Positions 32,894 to 41,844 of a stretch of DNA of 64,000 nt are shown one piece after another. The translations under genes and the position numbers were made by a program. The notes beneath the pieces were generated by a model. It saw only the letters and a list, made by a program, of their open reading frames with translations, did not search any database and was not told where the DNA came from. This DNA is from Arthrobacter sp. Marseille-P9274 (GTDB lineage: Bacteria > Actinomycetota > Actinomycetes > Actinomycetales > Micrococcaceae): positions 619,716 through 683,715 of the forward strand of contig NZ_CAMPOV010000003.1 of NCBI RefSeq assembly GCF_946892675.1, written 5' to 3'. Each line of letters opens with the position of its first letter. Within the stretch, counting starts at the first letter, position 1.

Positions 32894-33106
32894 CTACCAG
32901 CGGACCTGCTTCTCGCCGCGGCCCTGGCGGCTGCTGGCGTGGGTCGGCTTGTGGCCGTTGCCGATGCTGTGCCAGCCGGGCAGGTCGCCCGGATTCTTGG
33001 CGGCGCGGGCCTCGTCGAGCCGCTTCTGCTGTTCGCTGCTCAGCTTGGCGGCCGCCGACGGGGCCAGATGGACGTGCAGGTCCTTGTTCTTATCAGCGGT
33101 GGTCAT
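32894..33106 (-). CDS. small hydrophilic conserved protein
   Basis: 70 residues: acidic/helical start (TTADKNKDLHVHLAPSAAAK), a charged helix QQKRLDEARAAKN, then PGDLPGWHSIGNGHKPTHAS and a basic tail GRGEKQVRW. No signal or membrane segment. A near-perfect AGGAGGA five bases before the ATG supports it as a real gene despite its size. No family recognised. The 267-bp gap upstream to 33373 holds nothing I can identify. Confidence 0.65.
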   Translation of the reverse strand: MTTADKNKDLHVHLAPSAAAKLSSEQQKRLDEARAAKNPGDLPGWHSIGNGHKPTHASSRQGRGEKQVRW

Positions 33107-33373
33107 GGTTTCCTCCTGATCGTGAATGCTCTGCGGAGAAGGTGTCTGGTGCCGGCGCCAGTGACGGCGGAAGTCGGGTCGGTTCAGGCACGGAAGCGCG
33201 GGAACGACTCGCAAGGCACAGCCTCGGCAGGCGGGATTTTGAGCTGGCATCTGACGGGCATCGCGGCGGGGCGACACGCGGATTACTCGAAAATCAGTGT
33301 TCCCATGCGGGCAAGCCTAACAAGCGCGGACGGATTCGGATAGGTTGTGGGGACAAACCGAGAGGGGCGGCGA

Positions 33374-33922
33374 ATGCCTGGCTTCGACGAGCGCTATGAC
33401 CCGATCTACCAGCGCGGGCATCAGGGGCAGGCCCCCGGGACCGCGCAGTCCGCACGCGCCTCCGGCAACGGGCAGATCCGGAAGACCTCCGCATCCGGCT
33501 CCGGCCCGGCTTCCCAAGCCGTGCCGCGGCCGCCCGAGCATGCCCCGTTCGGCCGGCCGGACCACCCCGGCCGGCCGGCGGACCCCAGCCGCGACGGGCT
33601 CCATGAAGGCCCGGGAATTTCCGAGGTCGCGCCGGCCGGCGCCGCCGCGGAGGCCGGGGAACCTGCCGAATCCGTGGCGCGGAAAATCAACCCGTTCCTC
33701 CTGTCCCTCTGGCTTGTCGGCCTCGTCGCCCTCGGCCTGGGCATCTTCTCGGCGATGGTCCCGCTGGGCCTGATCGATACGGACCAGTTCGCTCCCGGCC
33801 CCGATCCGAGCGTGTGGCTGTTCATCCTGCCCACACTCTCCCCCGGCTTCCTCAGCGGGGGCTTCGCGTGCATCGGCCTGGCCCTCGGGCTGCACGCCCT
33901 GGCCTGGCAGCGGCGCCGCTGA
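33374..33922 (+). CDS. hypothetical membrane protein with disordered N-terminus
   Basis: 182 residues. Residues 1-105 are Pro/Gly/Ser-rich and disordered (starts MPGFDERYDPIYQRG); two membrane helices follow (about 108-130 and 150-175) ending in a basic tail. The ATG at 33374 with GAGGGG upstream is preferred to the GTG at 33347. The tail-anchored pattern is common among actinobacterial DUF proteins; function unknown. Confidence 0.7.
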   Translation: MPGFDERYDPIYQRGHQGQAPGTAQSARASGNGQIRKTSASGSGPASQAVPRPPEHAPFGRPDHPGRPADPSRDGLHEGPGISEVAPAGAAAEAGEPAESVARKINPFLLSLWLVGLVALGLGIFSAMVPLGLIDTDQFAPGPDPSVWLFILPTLSPGFLSGGFACIGLALGLHALAWQRRR

Positions 33923-33952
33923 TCCGGCGCCCCTTCTCCGGCGCCCGCAGCC

Positions 33953-34243
33953 TCAGGGCCAGCGGACGCGCGTGGCCATCTCGGGATGCCGGCGCAGGTA
34001 ACCCGCAATGTACGGGCAATGCGGCACGGCGGTCTTGTCCCGCCCTGCCACGTCGCTCAGGGCATACTCAGCGAGCTTGGCCGCCAGGCCTTCGCCCTCG
34101 AACTCGGCCCGGATGTCTGTGTGCTGGAAGGCGACCTCGCGCCCGCTCGCGTGGAAGACCGAGGCGCCCGCCAGCCTGCCGTCCACGTGGATCTCGTAGC
34201 GGCTCTGGGCGTCGTTGCGTGTCAGGGAGAAGCTCTCAACCAT
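33953..34243 (-). CDS. GNAT-like N-acetyltransferase (YjdJ/Gcn5-related short type)
   Basis: 96 residues. SRYEIHVDGRLAGASVFH, VAFQHTDIRAEFEGEGLAAKLAEYAL and VPHCPYIAGYLRRHPE match the small GNAT-related family in which the acetyl-CoA loop reads EFEGxGLAxxL. Proteins of this group acetylate unknown small molecules or proteins. Internal ATG at 34243 chosen; the upstream extension is antisense to the next gene's 3' end. Leftward, 47 bp downstream of the secreted phosphatase-fold gene's end. Confidence 0.82.
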   Translation of the reverse strand: MVESFSLTRNDAQSRYEIHVDGRLAGASVFHASGREVAFQHTDIRAEFEGEGLAAKLAEYALSDVAGRDKTAVPHCPYIAGYLRRHPEMATRVRWP

Positions 34244-34290
34244 GCTTCGAGCTTCCCAGCGCCGGGCTGGCGGCGCAATGGCCGTCCGGC

Positions 34291-35526
34291 CTAGCCGCGC
34301 AGCTGCACATCGGCCCAGACCAGCCTGTGGTCGCTGGTGGGGAACGGGAACTCGCCGGTCAGCTCCGAGCCGGCTTCTCCCCGCTTGGGCCAAAAGACAC
34401 CGGCGCCCCGCACCAGCAGGTTCTTCGACGGCAGCACGTAGTCGGCGCGCAGGTTGCCCGGCGCAGGGTCGTCGTTGAAGTCGGCGGTGTCGAAGCGCGG
34501 GTCGCCCAGGTGGCTGATGTTGGCTCCGCCCTGCAGCGCCGCCGCTTCTACAGCCCCCTGCGAGGCGGGCCTCGGGTCCTGGATGCGCGGGTGGTCCAGC
34601 AGCTGGTCGATCGCGCCCGGGTAGGAGTCTCCGTCCCGGGGGTCGGAGTTCTGGTCGCCCATGACCACGAAGCGCGAACCGGGCTTCAAGCCGCCCTGTG
34701 CCCCGCCGTCGTCGTAAATGTACGATGCCCGCGGCCCGCCTGCCGCATAATCCGCCCAGAAGCGGATCTCGTCATAATTGCGCTTCCCGTTCCTGTCCTC
34801 GGGCCCGTCGAAGGAGGGCGGCGTGGGGTGGCTGGCCAGCACGTGGACGGTCTTGTTTCCGACCTGCACCGGCACGTCCCAGTGCGACTTGCTGGAGAGC
34901 CGCAGCAGTTCCTGTGCCTGCGCAGAGTAGTAGTCCGTCGGCATCAGATTGCCCGGCATGTCCTTCCAGAGGAAGTTCTGGAAGGTGCGCACGTTGGCTG
35001 TGTCGATCGCGTACTTCGAGAGCACGACCATGCCGTACTGGCCCGGAAACAGCCCGAAGCCGAAGGCGTCGTCCCCGGTTCCGAGCACGCCGTCGTTGTT
35101 CAGGTCCACGCCCGTGTCGATGCCGGTGTTGGACGGCGCGGCGTAGGCGTACGAGTACTCCACCGGCGCCTGGGCGTTCTGGCTGACCTGCAGGTAGTTC
35201 TGCCGGAACAGGTCCACCGCCGCGTTGCCCTCGGCGTAGTCGAACTCGTTCAGCAGCAGGATGTCCGGGTTGTTCCGCTGGATGACCTCGGCGATGTTGC
35301 GGGCCTGCTGGTTGTCCGGCGTGGCCAGGTCGGCGAGCAGCTCGCCCTCTGCGCCGCGGTTGAGGCTGGCGTTGTAGGTGGCCATCCGGATCGTTTCCTG
35401 TTGCACGTTCCCAGTATGCGCCGCCGGCGGGGCCTGCTGCGGGGCGGCCTGGCCAGAGGGAACAACGACGGCGGACAGGGCTGCGGCGGCGAGCGCAGCC
35501 AGGAGCGGGGTCAGGATGCGGGTCAT
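34291..35526 (-). CDS. secreted endonuclease/exonuclease/phosphatase-fold protein
   Basis: 411 residues. Signal peptide (about 1-28, cut after GQA), then the EEP fold: IRMATYNASLNRG, the catalytic Glu in PDILLLNEFDY, HVLASHPTPPSF, FVVMGDQNSDP (Asp/Asn) and the terminal SDHRLVWADVQL (Asp-His). A DLNNDGVLGTGDD segment could bind calcium. Secreted members are phosphodiesterases or nucleases; with pst and pit systems in the same window a phosphate-scavenging role is plausible but not shown. Confidence 0.88.
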   Translation of the reverse strand: MTRILTPLLAALAAAALSAVVVPSGQAAPQQAPPAAHTGNVQQETIRMATYNASLNRGAEGELLADLATPDNQQARNIAEVIQRNNPDILLLNEFDYAEGNAAVDLFRQNYLQVSQNAQAPVEYSYAYAAPSNTGIDTGVDLNNDGVLGTGDDAFGFGLFPGQYGMVVLSKYAIDTANVRTFQNFLWKDMPGNLMPTDYYSAQAQELLRLSSKSHWDVPVQVGNKTVHVLASHPTPPSFDGPEDRNGKRNYDEIRFWADYAAGGPRASYIYDDGGAQGGLKPGSRFVVMGDQNSDPRDGDSYPGAIDQLLDHPRIQDPRPASQGAVEAAALQGGANISHLGDPRFDTADFNDDPAPGNLRADYVLPSKNLLVRGAGVFWPKRGEAGSELTGEFPFPTSDHRLVWADVQLRG

Positions 35527-35603
35527 ACGCCGAGCCTAGGCGCCGGCGGGAAAACGCATGGTGAATTCCCGCCGGACCACGGACCCTCCCGCCGCCGGAC
35601 CGG

Positions 35604-37061
35604 TCAGCCGGGGCGGCCGGGCTTGAGCTGCTGGCGGCGGGGACTGTTCGGGTTCATCAGCGAATGCTTGTAGCCGTAGAAGAAGTAGATGAGCAGGCCG
35701 ATAATCAGCCACACGCCGAACCGGAGCCAGGTTTCCCAGTGCAGCTGCAGCATCAGGAAAAACGAGGAGAGGACGCCGAAGGCCGGGACTACCGGCATCA
35801 GCGGCAGCCTGAAGGTCCGCGGCTCGTCCGGCCGGGTGTAGCGGAGCACGATCACGGCAACGCAGGTCACGACGAAGGCTGCGAGGATGCCGATGTTGGT
35901 CAGGTCCGCGACGGCCCGGATCGGGAAGACACCGGCGAGCAGAGCCGAGGCGATCCCGGCGATCCAGGTCACCCGCTGGGGAGTGCCGTGCTGGTCCGTG
36001 GCGGAGAACCAACGCGGCAGCAGCCCATCCCGGCTCATCGAGAACCAGACCCGGGTGACGCCGAGCAGGAAGGTCAGCATGACGGTCAGGATGGAGACCA
36101 CGGCGAACGCCGAGATGATCGTGGCCACCACCGGCAGGCCGACATTCTGGAAGGCCGAGGCGAAGCCGGCCGTGGGGCTGATCTCCGTGTAGTTCTGCAT
36201 GCCGGTCAGCACCAGCGTGGCCAGGACGTAGAGAATCATGGCGATCAGCAGGGAGAGCAGGATGGCCTTGGGCATGTGTTTTTTGCCGTCGACGGCCTCC
36301 TCCGCCGCTGTGCTCATCGCGTCGTAGCCGAAGACGGCGAAGAAGACGGTGGCGGCGCCGGCCAGGACCGGGCCGAAGCCCGAGGGCATGAACGGCGTGT
36401 AGTTGTCAGGGTTCACGAAGAAGAAGCCGAGCCCGATGATGAACAGGATCAGCAGCACCTTCACGCCAACCGCGACGAGTTCGAACCGGCCGAAGGTCTT
36501 GGTTCCGCGGCTGAGGATCCACGCGATGAGCAGGCAGACCAGAATGGCCGGCAGGTTGATGACGCCGCCCTCGATCGTGTCGGCGGTGCCCTGCATCCAG
36601 ACCGGCACGTCGATACCGATCCCGCTCATGAACTCGGTGAAGTAGCCGGAAATGCCGATGGCCACCACCGCCACGATCGCGATGTATTCCAGCAGCAGGT
36701 CCCAGCCGATGAACCAGCCGATGATCTCGCCCAGGGCGACGTAGCCGTAGGTGTAGGCGGAGCCGGCCCGCGGGATCATGCCCGCGAATTCCGCGTAGGA
36801 CAACGCGGCGGCGGCGCTGGCCAGTCCCGCGATCAGGAAGGAGATCAGCACCGCAGGCCCCACCGGTTCGGCCTCCCCTCCGCCGTTGGCCACCAGGCCG
36901 GCCAAGGTGAAGATGCCGATGCCGATGATGCCGCCGACACCAATCGCCGTCAGCTGCCACAGGCCCAGCGACCGGAACAGTCCGGTTTTGACGCTCTCGT
37001 CGTCGACTTCGTTCAGCGGCTTGCGCCGCATGATGGACTGGCTCAGATCACGTGTACTCAT
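35604..37061 (-). CDS. APC-family amino-acid permease
   Basis: 485 residues, 12 or so membrane helices. GLWQLTAIGVGGIIGIGIFTL in helix 1, YAEFAGMIPRAGSAYTY in helix 3 and FFAVFGYDAMSTAAEEAVD in helix 6 place it in the cationic-amino-acid-transporter-like (YfnA/CAT) group. AGGAGAGGA precedes the ATG. It lies only 13 bp downstream of putA and so is probably cotranscribed, suggesting that it imports proline, glutamate or a related substrate for PutA; this is an inference from position. Confidence 0.88.
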   Translation of the reverse strand: MSTRDLSQSIMRRKPLNEVDDESVKTGLFRSLGLWQLTAIGVGGIIGIGIFTLAGLVANGGGEAEPVGPAVLISFLIAGLASAAAALSYAEFAGMIPRAGSAYTYGYVALGEIIGWFIGWDLLLEYIAIVAVVAIGISGYFTEFMSGIGIDVPVWMQGTADTIEGGVINLPAILVCLLIAWILSRGTKTFGRFELVAVGVKVLLILFIIGLGFFFVNPDNYTPFMPSGFGPVLAGAATVFFAVFGYDAMSTAAEEAVDGKKHMPKAILLSLLIAMILYVLATLVLTGMQNYTEISPTAGFASAFQNVGLPVVATIISAFAVVSILTVMLTFLLGVTRVWFSMSRDGLLPRWFSATDQHGTPQRVTWIAGIASALLAGVFPIRAVADLTNIGILAAFVVTCVAVIVLRYTRPDEPRTFRLPLMPVVPAFGVLSSFFLMLQLHWETWLRFGVWLIIGLLIYFFYGYKHSLMNPNSPRRQQLKPGRPG

Positions 37062-37074
37062 GGGGCTTCCTCTC

Positions 37075-40000
37075 CTAGATCAGCCCTACCGAAAGGGTGT
37101 TCGGCGTACCAAAGCGGTGCGCCGTGATGCTGACCGCCTGCTCATGCAGGAACGGCAACAGTTCCACTCGTCCGGCCTCGGTGACCGGATGGGGGTAGGC
37201 CGCCACGTCCGGCGAACCGCCAGCTGCTTCGGCGAGCGCGGACGGGTCCCCGCCGATAAGCCGGATCCGTCCGGGTCCCAGGCGCGGCACCCGCGCCAGC
37301 CACGCGGCGTCGTCCTCGACCACCACCTCGATGCCGCGGTCGATCAGCACCGCGCGCACTGCGGCGGGGAGGTCGACGGCGGTGGACACCTTCACGTCCG
37401 AGCCGGCCAGCAGCCCGGCGGCGAGCACGCGGACCAGCTTGGCGGGCCGCTCGGACTCCGACAGGCGGACGGTGACCGGCAGCGGCAGGTAGCGGAAGAC
37501 GTTGCGCTCGGCGGCCACGCCCGAGACATCCTTCACCACCCCGAATTCTTCAGCCCAGGCCTCGGCGTCCGAGGACAGCGAGCGCGCCAGGAAGGCGGCC
37601 TCGTCCTCGTTCAGGAACCCCTGCGCCCCGGTGGCCGCGGCGAGAAGGTGGCGCACGCCGTCGTCCTTGATCTCTGCCGTAGCCCGGCTGGGCGCGGATT
37701 CCCACTCCCCCAGCCCGGCGAGATAGTTCGGGCCGCCGGCCTTGCTGCCCGCGCCCACGGCCGACTTCTTCCAGCCGCCGAAGGGCTGGCGCTGCACGAT
37801 CGCCCCGGTGATGTGCCGGTTCACGTACAGGTTGCCGGCCTGGACATGGTCCAGCCAGTAGTCCAGCTCGTCGCGGTCCAGCGAGTGCAGGCCGGACGTC
37901 AGGCCGTAGTCGATCTCGTTCTGCATGGCCACGGCCTCCTCGAGGGTGTCCGCGGTCATCACGCCGAGGATCGGGCCGAAGAACTCGGTCAGGTGGTAGC
38001 GCGAGCCGCGGCGCACGCCGGTGCGGACTCCGGGGCTCCAGAGCTTGCCGGATTCGTCCAGCCGCTCCGGCTTCAGCAGCCAGTCCTCCCCCTCGCCGAG
38101 GTTGGTCAGCCCGTCCAGCAGCTTGCCGCTGGCCGGCTCGATGACCGGTCCCATCTGCGTGGCGGCGTCCTGCGGGTAGCCGACCGTCAACGACGTGACG
38201 GCGTCCACCAGCTGGTTTCGGAAGCGGCGGGACTGCGCCACGGAGCCGACCAGGATCACCAGCGAGGCGGCCGAGCATTTCTGGCCGGCGTGCCCGAAGG
38301 CGGAGTAGGCCACGTCCTTCGCCGCGAGGTCGAAGTCCGCGCTCGGCGTGACGATGATGGCGTTCTTGCCGGACGTCTCGGCCAGCAGCGGCAGATCCGG
38401 GCGGAAGGACCGGAAGAGCTCGGCGGTCTCGTAGCCTCCGGTCAGCACCACGCGGTCCACGCGCGGATCGGAGATCAGCTGCCGGCCCAGTTCCCGCTCG
38501 CCCAGCTGCACCAGCTGCAGCACCTCGCGCGGGACGCCGGCCTCCCACAGCGCCTCCACCATGACCGCGCCGGTCCGCTGCGCCGGCTTCGCCGGTTTAA
38601 TGACGACGGCGGAGCCCGCCGCGAGCGCGGCCAGCGTGGATCCGGCGGGGATGGCGATGGGGAAGTTCCAGGGCGGGGTGACCACGGTGAGCCGCGACGG
38701 CACGTATATGGCCCCGTCCACCGTGTCGAGCCTGCGGGCCAGCTCGGCGTAGTAGTGCGCGAAGTCGATCGCCTCAGAGACCTCGGGGTCCGACTGGTCG
38801 AGGGTCTTGCCGGCCTCGGCCGCCGAGACCTCCATCAGGCGCGCCCGGTTGGCGGCGAGCGCGTCGCCGGCGCGGTGCAGGATCTCGGCACGCTCGGCGC
38901 CCGACAGCGCGCCCCACGCCTTGCCGTGCTCCACGGCGGTGGCGAGGACCCGCTCCAGCCCGGTCTCGTCCCGGATGGCGGCGGCCTCGATGGCCTCGAC
39001 GCCCAAGGTGGAATCCGGGACCCGCTCGAGGATGCCGCGGCCCCATGCCCGGTTGGCCGGCAGGGACGGATCGGTGTCCGGGGTGTTGCGGAAGCCGTCG
39101 CGGGGAGCGGGCTCGACCGGTTCGTGCCGGTCCTGCCGGCGGTTGGGCGGCGGCACCGAGTCGTCGAGGTTCTCCAGCGAAGCCAGGAAACGCTGTTTCT
39201 CCCGCTCGAACAGCTGCTCGTTAGCGCTCAGCTCGAAGACCGCCGACATGAAGTTCTCCTGGCTGGCGCCCTCTTCCAGCCGGCGGATGAGGTAGGCGAT
39301 GGCCACGTCGAACTCCTGCGGATGAACCACCGGGGTGTAGAGGAGCAGCGAGCCGACGTCCTTCTTCACGGCCTCGGCCTGGCCCTGGGCCATCCCCAGC
39401 AGCATCTCGAAGTCGATCCGGTCCGCCACGCCGCGGCGCTTCGCCAGCAGCCAGGCGAACGCCACGTCGAACAGGTTGTGCCCGGCGACGCCGATCCGTA
39501 CGGCGTCAACGTGCTCGGGGCGCAGGGAGTAATTGAGCACCCGCTTGTAGTTGGTGTCCGAGTCCTGCTTGGTGCCCCACGTGGCCAGCGGCCAGTCATG
39601 CAGGGAGGCCTCCACCTGTTCCATCGGCAGGTTGGCGCCCTTGACCACGCGCACCTTGATCGGTGCGCCGCCGGCGGCCCGCCGGGCCCGGGCCCATTGG
39701 GTCAGCTCCATCATCGCGGCCAGCGCGTCCGGCAGGTAGGCCTGCAGCACGATGCCGGCTTCCAGGTTGTGGAACTCGGGGCGGTCCAGGATCCGGGTGA
39801 AGACCGCCATGGTCATGCCCAGGTCCTTGTATTCCTCCATATCGAGGTTGATGAACTTCGGCTGCGGCGACTGCGCGGCCTGCCGGTACAGCGGGGTCAG
39901 GCTTTCGACGACGTCCTCCACCGCCTCGTCGAAGGCCCACGGGGAATGCGGAGCCACGGTGGAGGAAACCTTGATCGAGACGTAGTCGACGTCGTCGCGG

Positions 40001-40542
40001 GCCAGCAGTTTGTGGGTGCCCTCGAGGCGGCGGGCGGCTTCGCGGCGGCCCAGCACGGCCTCGCCCAGCAGGTTGATGTTCAGCCGCACGTCGTCCCTGC
40101 GGATCTTGGCAATGGCCGGGCCGAGTCGGGCGTCCGTGGCGTCGACGATCAGGTGGCCGACCATTTCGCGCAGCACCCTCCGCGCCGCCGGAATAACCAG
40201 TTGCGGCAGCACGGGAGCCATCGCGCCGCCGAGCCGGACGGCGCCGCGCATGTACCAGGGGAGGAAGGCCGGGGCCTTGGGAGCCAGCGCGGCGAGGTTG
40301 CGGGCGGCCACCTTGAGGTCCTCCGGCCGGATCACGCCGTCGACGAATCCTACGGTGAACTCCAGTCCGTTGGGGTCCTTCAGCACCCCGGCCAGCTGCT
40401 TGGCCGCCGGGTCGACCGGCACCTTGGCCGCCTCGGTCAGCCAGCGGCGGACCAGCGCGATGGTCTCATCGGCGAGTTCGCCCGGAGTCTCTCCCGCCAG
40501 CGCATCCGTCTCCACGGAGGCCTCCTTCACAAGCTCTTTCAT
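37075..40542 (-). CDS. putA: bifunctional proline dehydrogenase / L-glutamate gamma-semialdehyde dehydrogenase
   Basis: 1155 residues. The first half carries the FAD-dependent proline dehydrogenase barrel (VDYVSIKVSST, LEAGIVLQAYLPDAL, VRVVKGANLPMEQ, VRIGVAGHNLFDVAFAW). From about 560 it is an aldehyde dehydrogenase: VVTPPWNFPIAIPAG, VVLTGGYETAELF, LLAETSGKNAII and catalytic Cys756 in GHAGQKCSAASLV. It oxidises proline to glutamate in two channelled steps. No N-terminal DNA-binding domain, so regulation falls to the divergent LysR protein. A further region after about 1000 may be the C-terminal lid domain. Most actinobacteria split these activities; fused forms occur in Arthrobacter relatives. 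Confidence 0.95.
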   Translation of the reverse strand: MKELVKEASVETDALAGETPGELADETIALVRRWLTEAAKVPVDPAAKQLAGVLKDPNGLEFTVGFVDGVIRPEDLKVAARNLAALAPKAPAFLPWYMRGAVRLGGAMAPVLPQLVIPAARRVLREMVGHLIVDATDARLGPAIAKIRRDDVRLNINLLGEAVLGRREAARRLEGTHKLLARDDVDYVSIKVSSTVAPHSPWAFDEAVEDVVESLTPLYRQAAQSPQPKFINLDMEEYKDLGMTMAVFTRILDRPEFHNLEAGIVLQAYLPDALAAMMELTQWARARRAAGGAPIKVRVVKGANLPMEQVEASLHDWPLATWGTKQDSDTNYKRVLNYSLRPEHVDAVRIGVAGHNLFDVAFAWLLAKRRGVADRIDFEMLLGMAQGQAEAVKKDVGSLLLYTPVVHPQEFDVAIAYLIRRLEEGASQENFMSAVFELSANEQLFEREKQRFLASLENLDDSVPPPNRRQDRHEPVEPAPRDGFRNTPDTDPSLPANRAWGRGILERVPDSTLGVEAIEAAAIRDETGLERVLATAVEHGKAWGALSGAERAEILHRAGDALAANRARLMEVSAAEAGKTLDQSDPEVSEAIDFAHYYAELARRLDTVDGAIYVPSRLTVVTPPWNFPIAIPAGSTLAALAAGSAVVIKPAKPAQRTGAVMVEALWEAGVPREVLQLVQLGERELGRQLISDPRVDRVVLTGGYETAELFRSFRPDLPLLAETSGKNAIIVTPSADFDLAAKDVAYSAFGHAGQKCSAASLVILVGSVAQSRRFRNQLVDAVTSLTVGYPQDAATQMGPVIEPASGKLLDGLTNLGEGEDWLLKPERLDESGKLWSPGVRTGVRRGSRYHLTEFFGPILGVMTADTLEEAVAMQNEIDYGLTSGLHSLDRDELDYWLDHVQAGNLYVNRHITGAIVQRQPFGGWKKSAVGAGSKAGGPNYLAGLGEWESAPSRATAEIKDDGVRHLLAAATGAQGFLNEDEAAFLARSLSSDAEAWAEEFGVVKDVSGVAAERNVFRYLPLPVTVRLSESERPAKLVRVLAAGLLAGSDVKVSTAVDLPAAVRAVLIDRGIEVVVEDDAAWLARVPRLGPGRIRLIGGDPSALAEAAGGSPDVAAYPHPVTEAGRVELLPFLHEQAVSITAHRFGTPNTLSVGLI

Positions 40543-40625
40543 GCCAGCATGAACCCTTTGCAGTCGATTTGGGTAGGTCTTTCCTCAAGTATGGAAGCGG
40601 CGTTCAATTAGATAAAGTGATCTTT

Positions 40626-40645
40626 TCCGATCGATATGGATCGGA
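40626..40645. promoter_or_regulatory. dyad between putA and its LysR gene
   Basis: TCCGATC-GATATG-GATCGGA: perfect 7-bp arms, 6-bp spacer, 23 bp before the regulator ATG and 84 bp before putA. Position and symmetry fit a LysR-type autoregulatory operator. Confidence 0.5.
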
Positions 40646-40667
40646 TTCACCGAGGGATCGAGGAAGC

Positions 40668-41564
40668 ATGCTGGACGTCCGCAGGCTACGGCTCCTGCGC
40701 GAGCTGAAAATTCGCGGCACCCTCGCAGAGGTCGCGGCCGCGCTCAACTTCAGTCCGTCGTCGGTCTCGCAGCAGCTGTCCCTGCTGGAGAAGGAAGCCG
40801 GCGTCGAGTTGCTGCGCAAGACGGGACGGCGCGTGCAGCTGACCCCGCAGGCCGAAATCCTGGTGACCCACACCGAGCAGCTGCTGCAGCGGCTGGAACG
40901 CGCCGAGACCGACCTGGCCGCGTCGCTGACCACCGTCACCGGCACCGTACGCGTGGCCGTCTTCCAGTCGGCTGCCCTGGCGCTGATGCCCCAGTCGCTC
41001 AGCGAGATGCGGGAGCGCCACCCGGAAGTGCGGATCGAAATGGTCCAGCGCGAACCCGAAACGGCGCTCTACGAGACGTGGGCGCGGGACTTCGACGTCG
41101 TCGTCGCCGAGCAGTATCCGGGCCATGCCGCACCCCACTATCCCGAGCTGGACCGGCAGCAGCTGACCACCGACGCCATCCGCCTCGCCGTCCCCGCGGA
41201 GGACGCCGGCCTGGGCGCCATCGGGTCGGTCGACGACGCCAAGCACCGGCCCTGGGTGATGGAACCGCACGGCGCCGCCTCCCGCCACTGGGCCGAGCAG
41301 GCCTGCCGCTCCGCCGGCTTCGAACCCGACGTCCGGTACGAGACCGCGGACCTCCAGGCGCAGATCCGCCTGGTCGAGTCCGGCAACGCCGTCGCCTTCA
41401 TGCCGGACCTGCTCTGGACGGGGCGGGCGCACAGCTGCCGCCTGCTCGAACTGCCCACCAAGCCGCGGCGCACCATCTTCACCTCGGTCCGCCGCGCCAG
41501 CGCCCACCACCCCGCGATCAGCGCCTTCCGGGAGATCCTGGAGGGCGCCGCCGCCAGGATCTGA
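40668..41564 (+). CDS. LysR-family transcriptional regulator
   Basis: 298 residues. Winged helix (about 1-60) with LDVRRLRLLRELKIRGTLAE and FSPSSVSQQLSLLEKEAGVEL, a linker helix, then a periplasmic-binding-like effector domain (TVRVAVFQSAAL, AIRLAVPAED, VAFMPDLLW). ATG at 40668 has GAGGA upstream; the longer frame is intergenic. Divergent from putA with 125 bp between them, the classic arrangement for a regulator of the neighbouring operon; effector likely proline or a derivative. Confidence 0.9.
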   Translation: MLDVRRLRLLRELKIRGTLAEVAAALNFSPSSVSQQLSLLEKEAGVELLRKTGRRVQLTPQAEILVTHTEQLLQRLERAETDLAASLTTVTGTVRVAVFQSAALALMPQSLSEMRERHPEVRIEMVQREPETALYETWARDFDVVVAEQYPGHAAPHYPELDRQQLTTDAIRLAVPAEDAGLGAIGSVDDAKHRPWVMEPHGAASRHWAEQACRSAGFEPDVRYETADLQAQIRLVESGNAVAFMPDLLWTGRAHSCRLLELPTKPRRTIFTSVRRASAHHPAISAFREILEGAAARI

Positions 41565-41566
41565 CC

Positions 41567-41589
41567 GATCCTGACCGTCAGGCAGGATC
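41567..41589 (+). terminator. hairpin after the LysR gene
   Basis: GATCCTG/CAGGATC stem with a 9-nt loop, 2 bp after the stop. Confidence 0.45.
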
Positions 41590-41600
41590 AGCCGGCTCCA

Positions 41601-41641
41601 CCCCGGGTATGAGCCCGGCGGGCCGGGTTTTCATCCCGGGG
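41601..41641 (+). terminator. nested GC-rich hairpin after the LysR gene
   Basis: CCCCGGG (41601-41607) pairs with CCCGGGG (41635-41641), then ATGA with TCAT, with a small CCCGG/CCGGG stem inside. Probably the main terminator before the ABC exporter genes. Confidence 0.5.
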
Positions 41642-41680
41642 CCCGACGCGCCGCACCGCCGCCCCGGACAGGATGGAAGC

Positions 41681-41833
41681 ATGAACTCCACCCGCACCGG
41701 CAGCACCGCTTCACGCCCGGCGCCGTCCGGCCCCGGCCCGTCAACGGCGCGCACCCCATCCCGGCACCCAGGGACCCCGCCGCCTCCGCCCGGGCACAGC
41801 ACCCGTCCAACCGTCCCGGCCCGCCCATCCTGA
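41681..41833 (+). CDS. 50-codon Pro/Ser/Thr-rich leader frame ahead of the ABC ATPase, possibly its frameshifted N-terminus
   Basis: An ATG with a purine-rich GGATGGAAG upstream opens a 50-residue frame (MNSTRTGSTASRPAPSG..., many Pro and Ser) that ends in TGA at 41831-41833. The TGA overlaps a CTG in the ATPase frame and lies 11 bp before its TTG. Adding one base to this leader would fuse it to the ATPase just before the usual ILSARALTKTYG start. It may be a true N-terminal extension separated by a frameshift, or a translated upstream peptide. Confidence 0.4.
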   Translation: MNSTRTGSTASRPAPSGPGPSTARTPSRHPGTPPPPPGHSTRPTVPARPS

Positions 41834-41844
41834 GCGCCCGCGCG

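Noticed and set aside
36886..40611. 1241-codon open frame on the plus strand
   Set aside because: It lies entirely antisense to putA and its permease and reads as Arg/Gly/His/Asp-rich nonsense; it reflects high GC shadowing.
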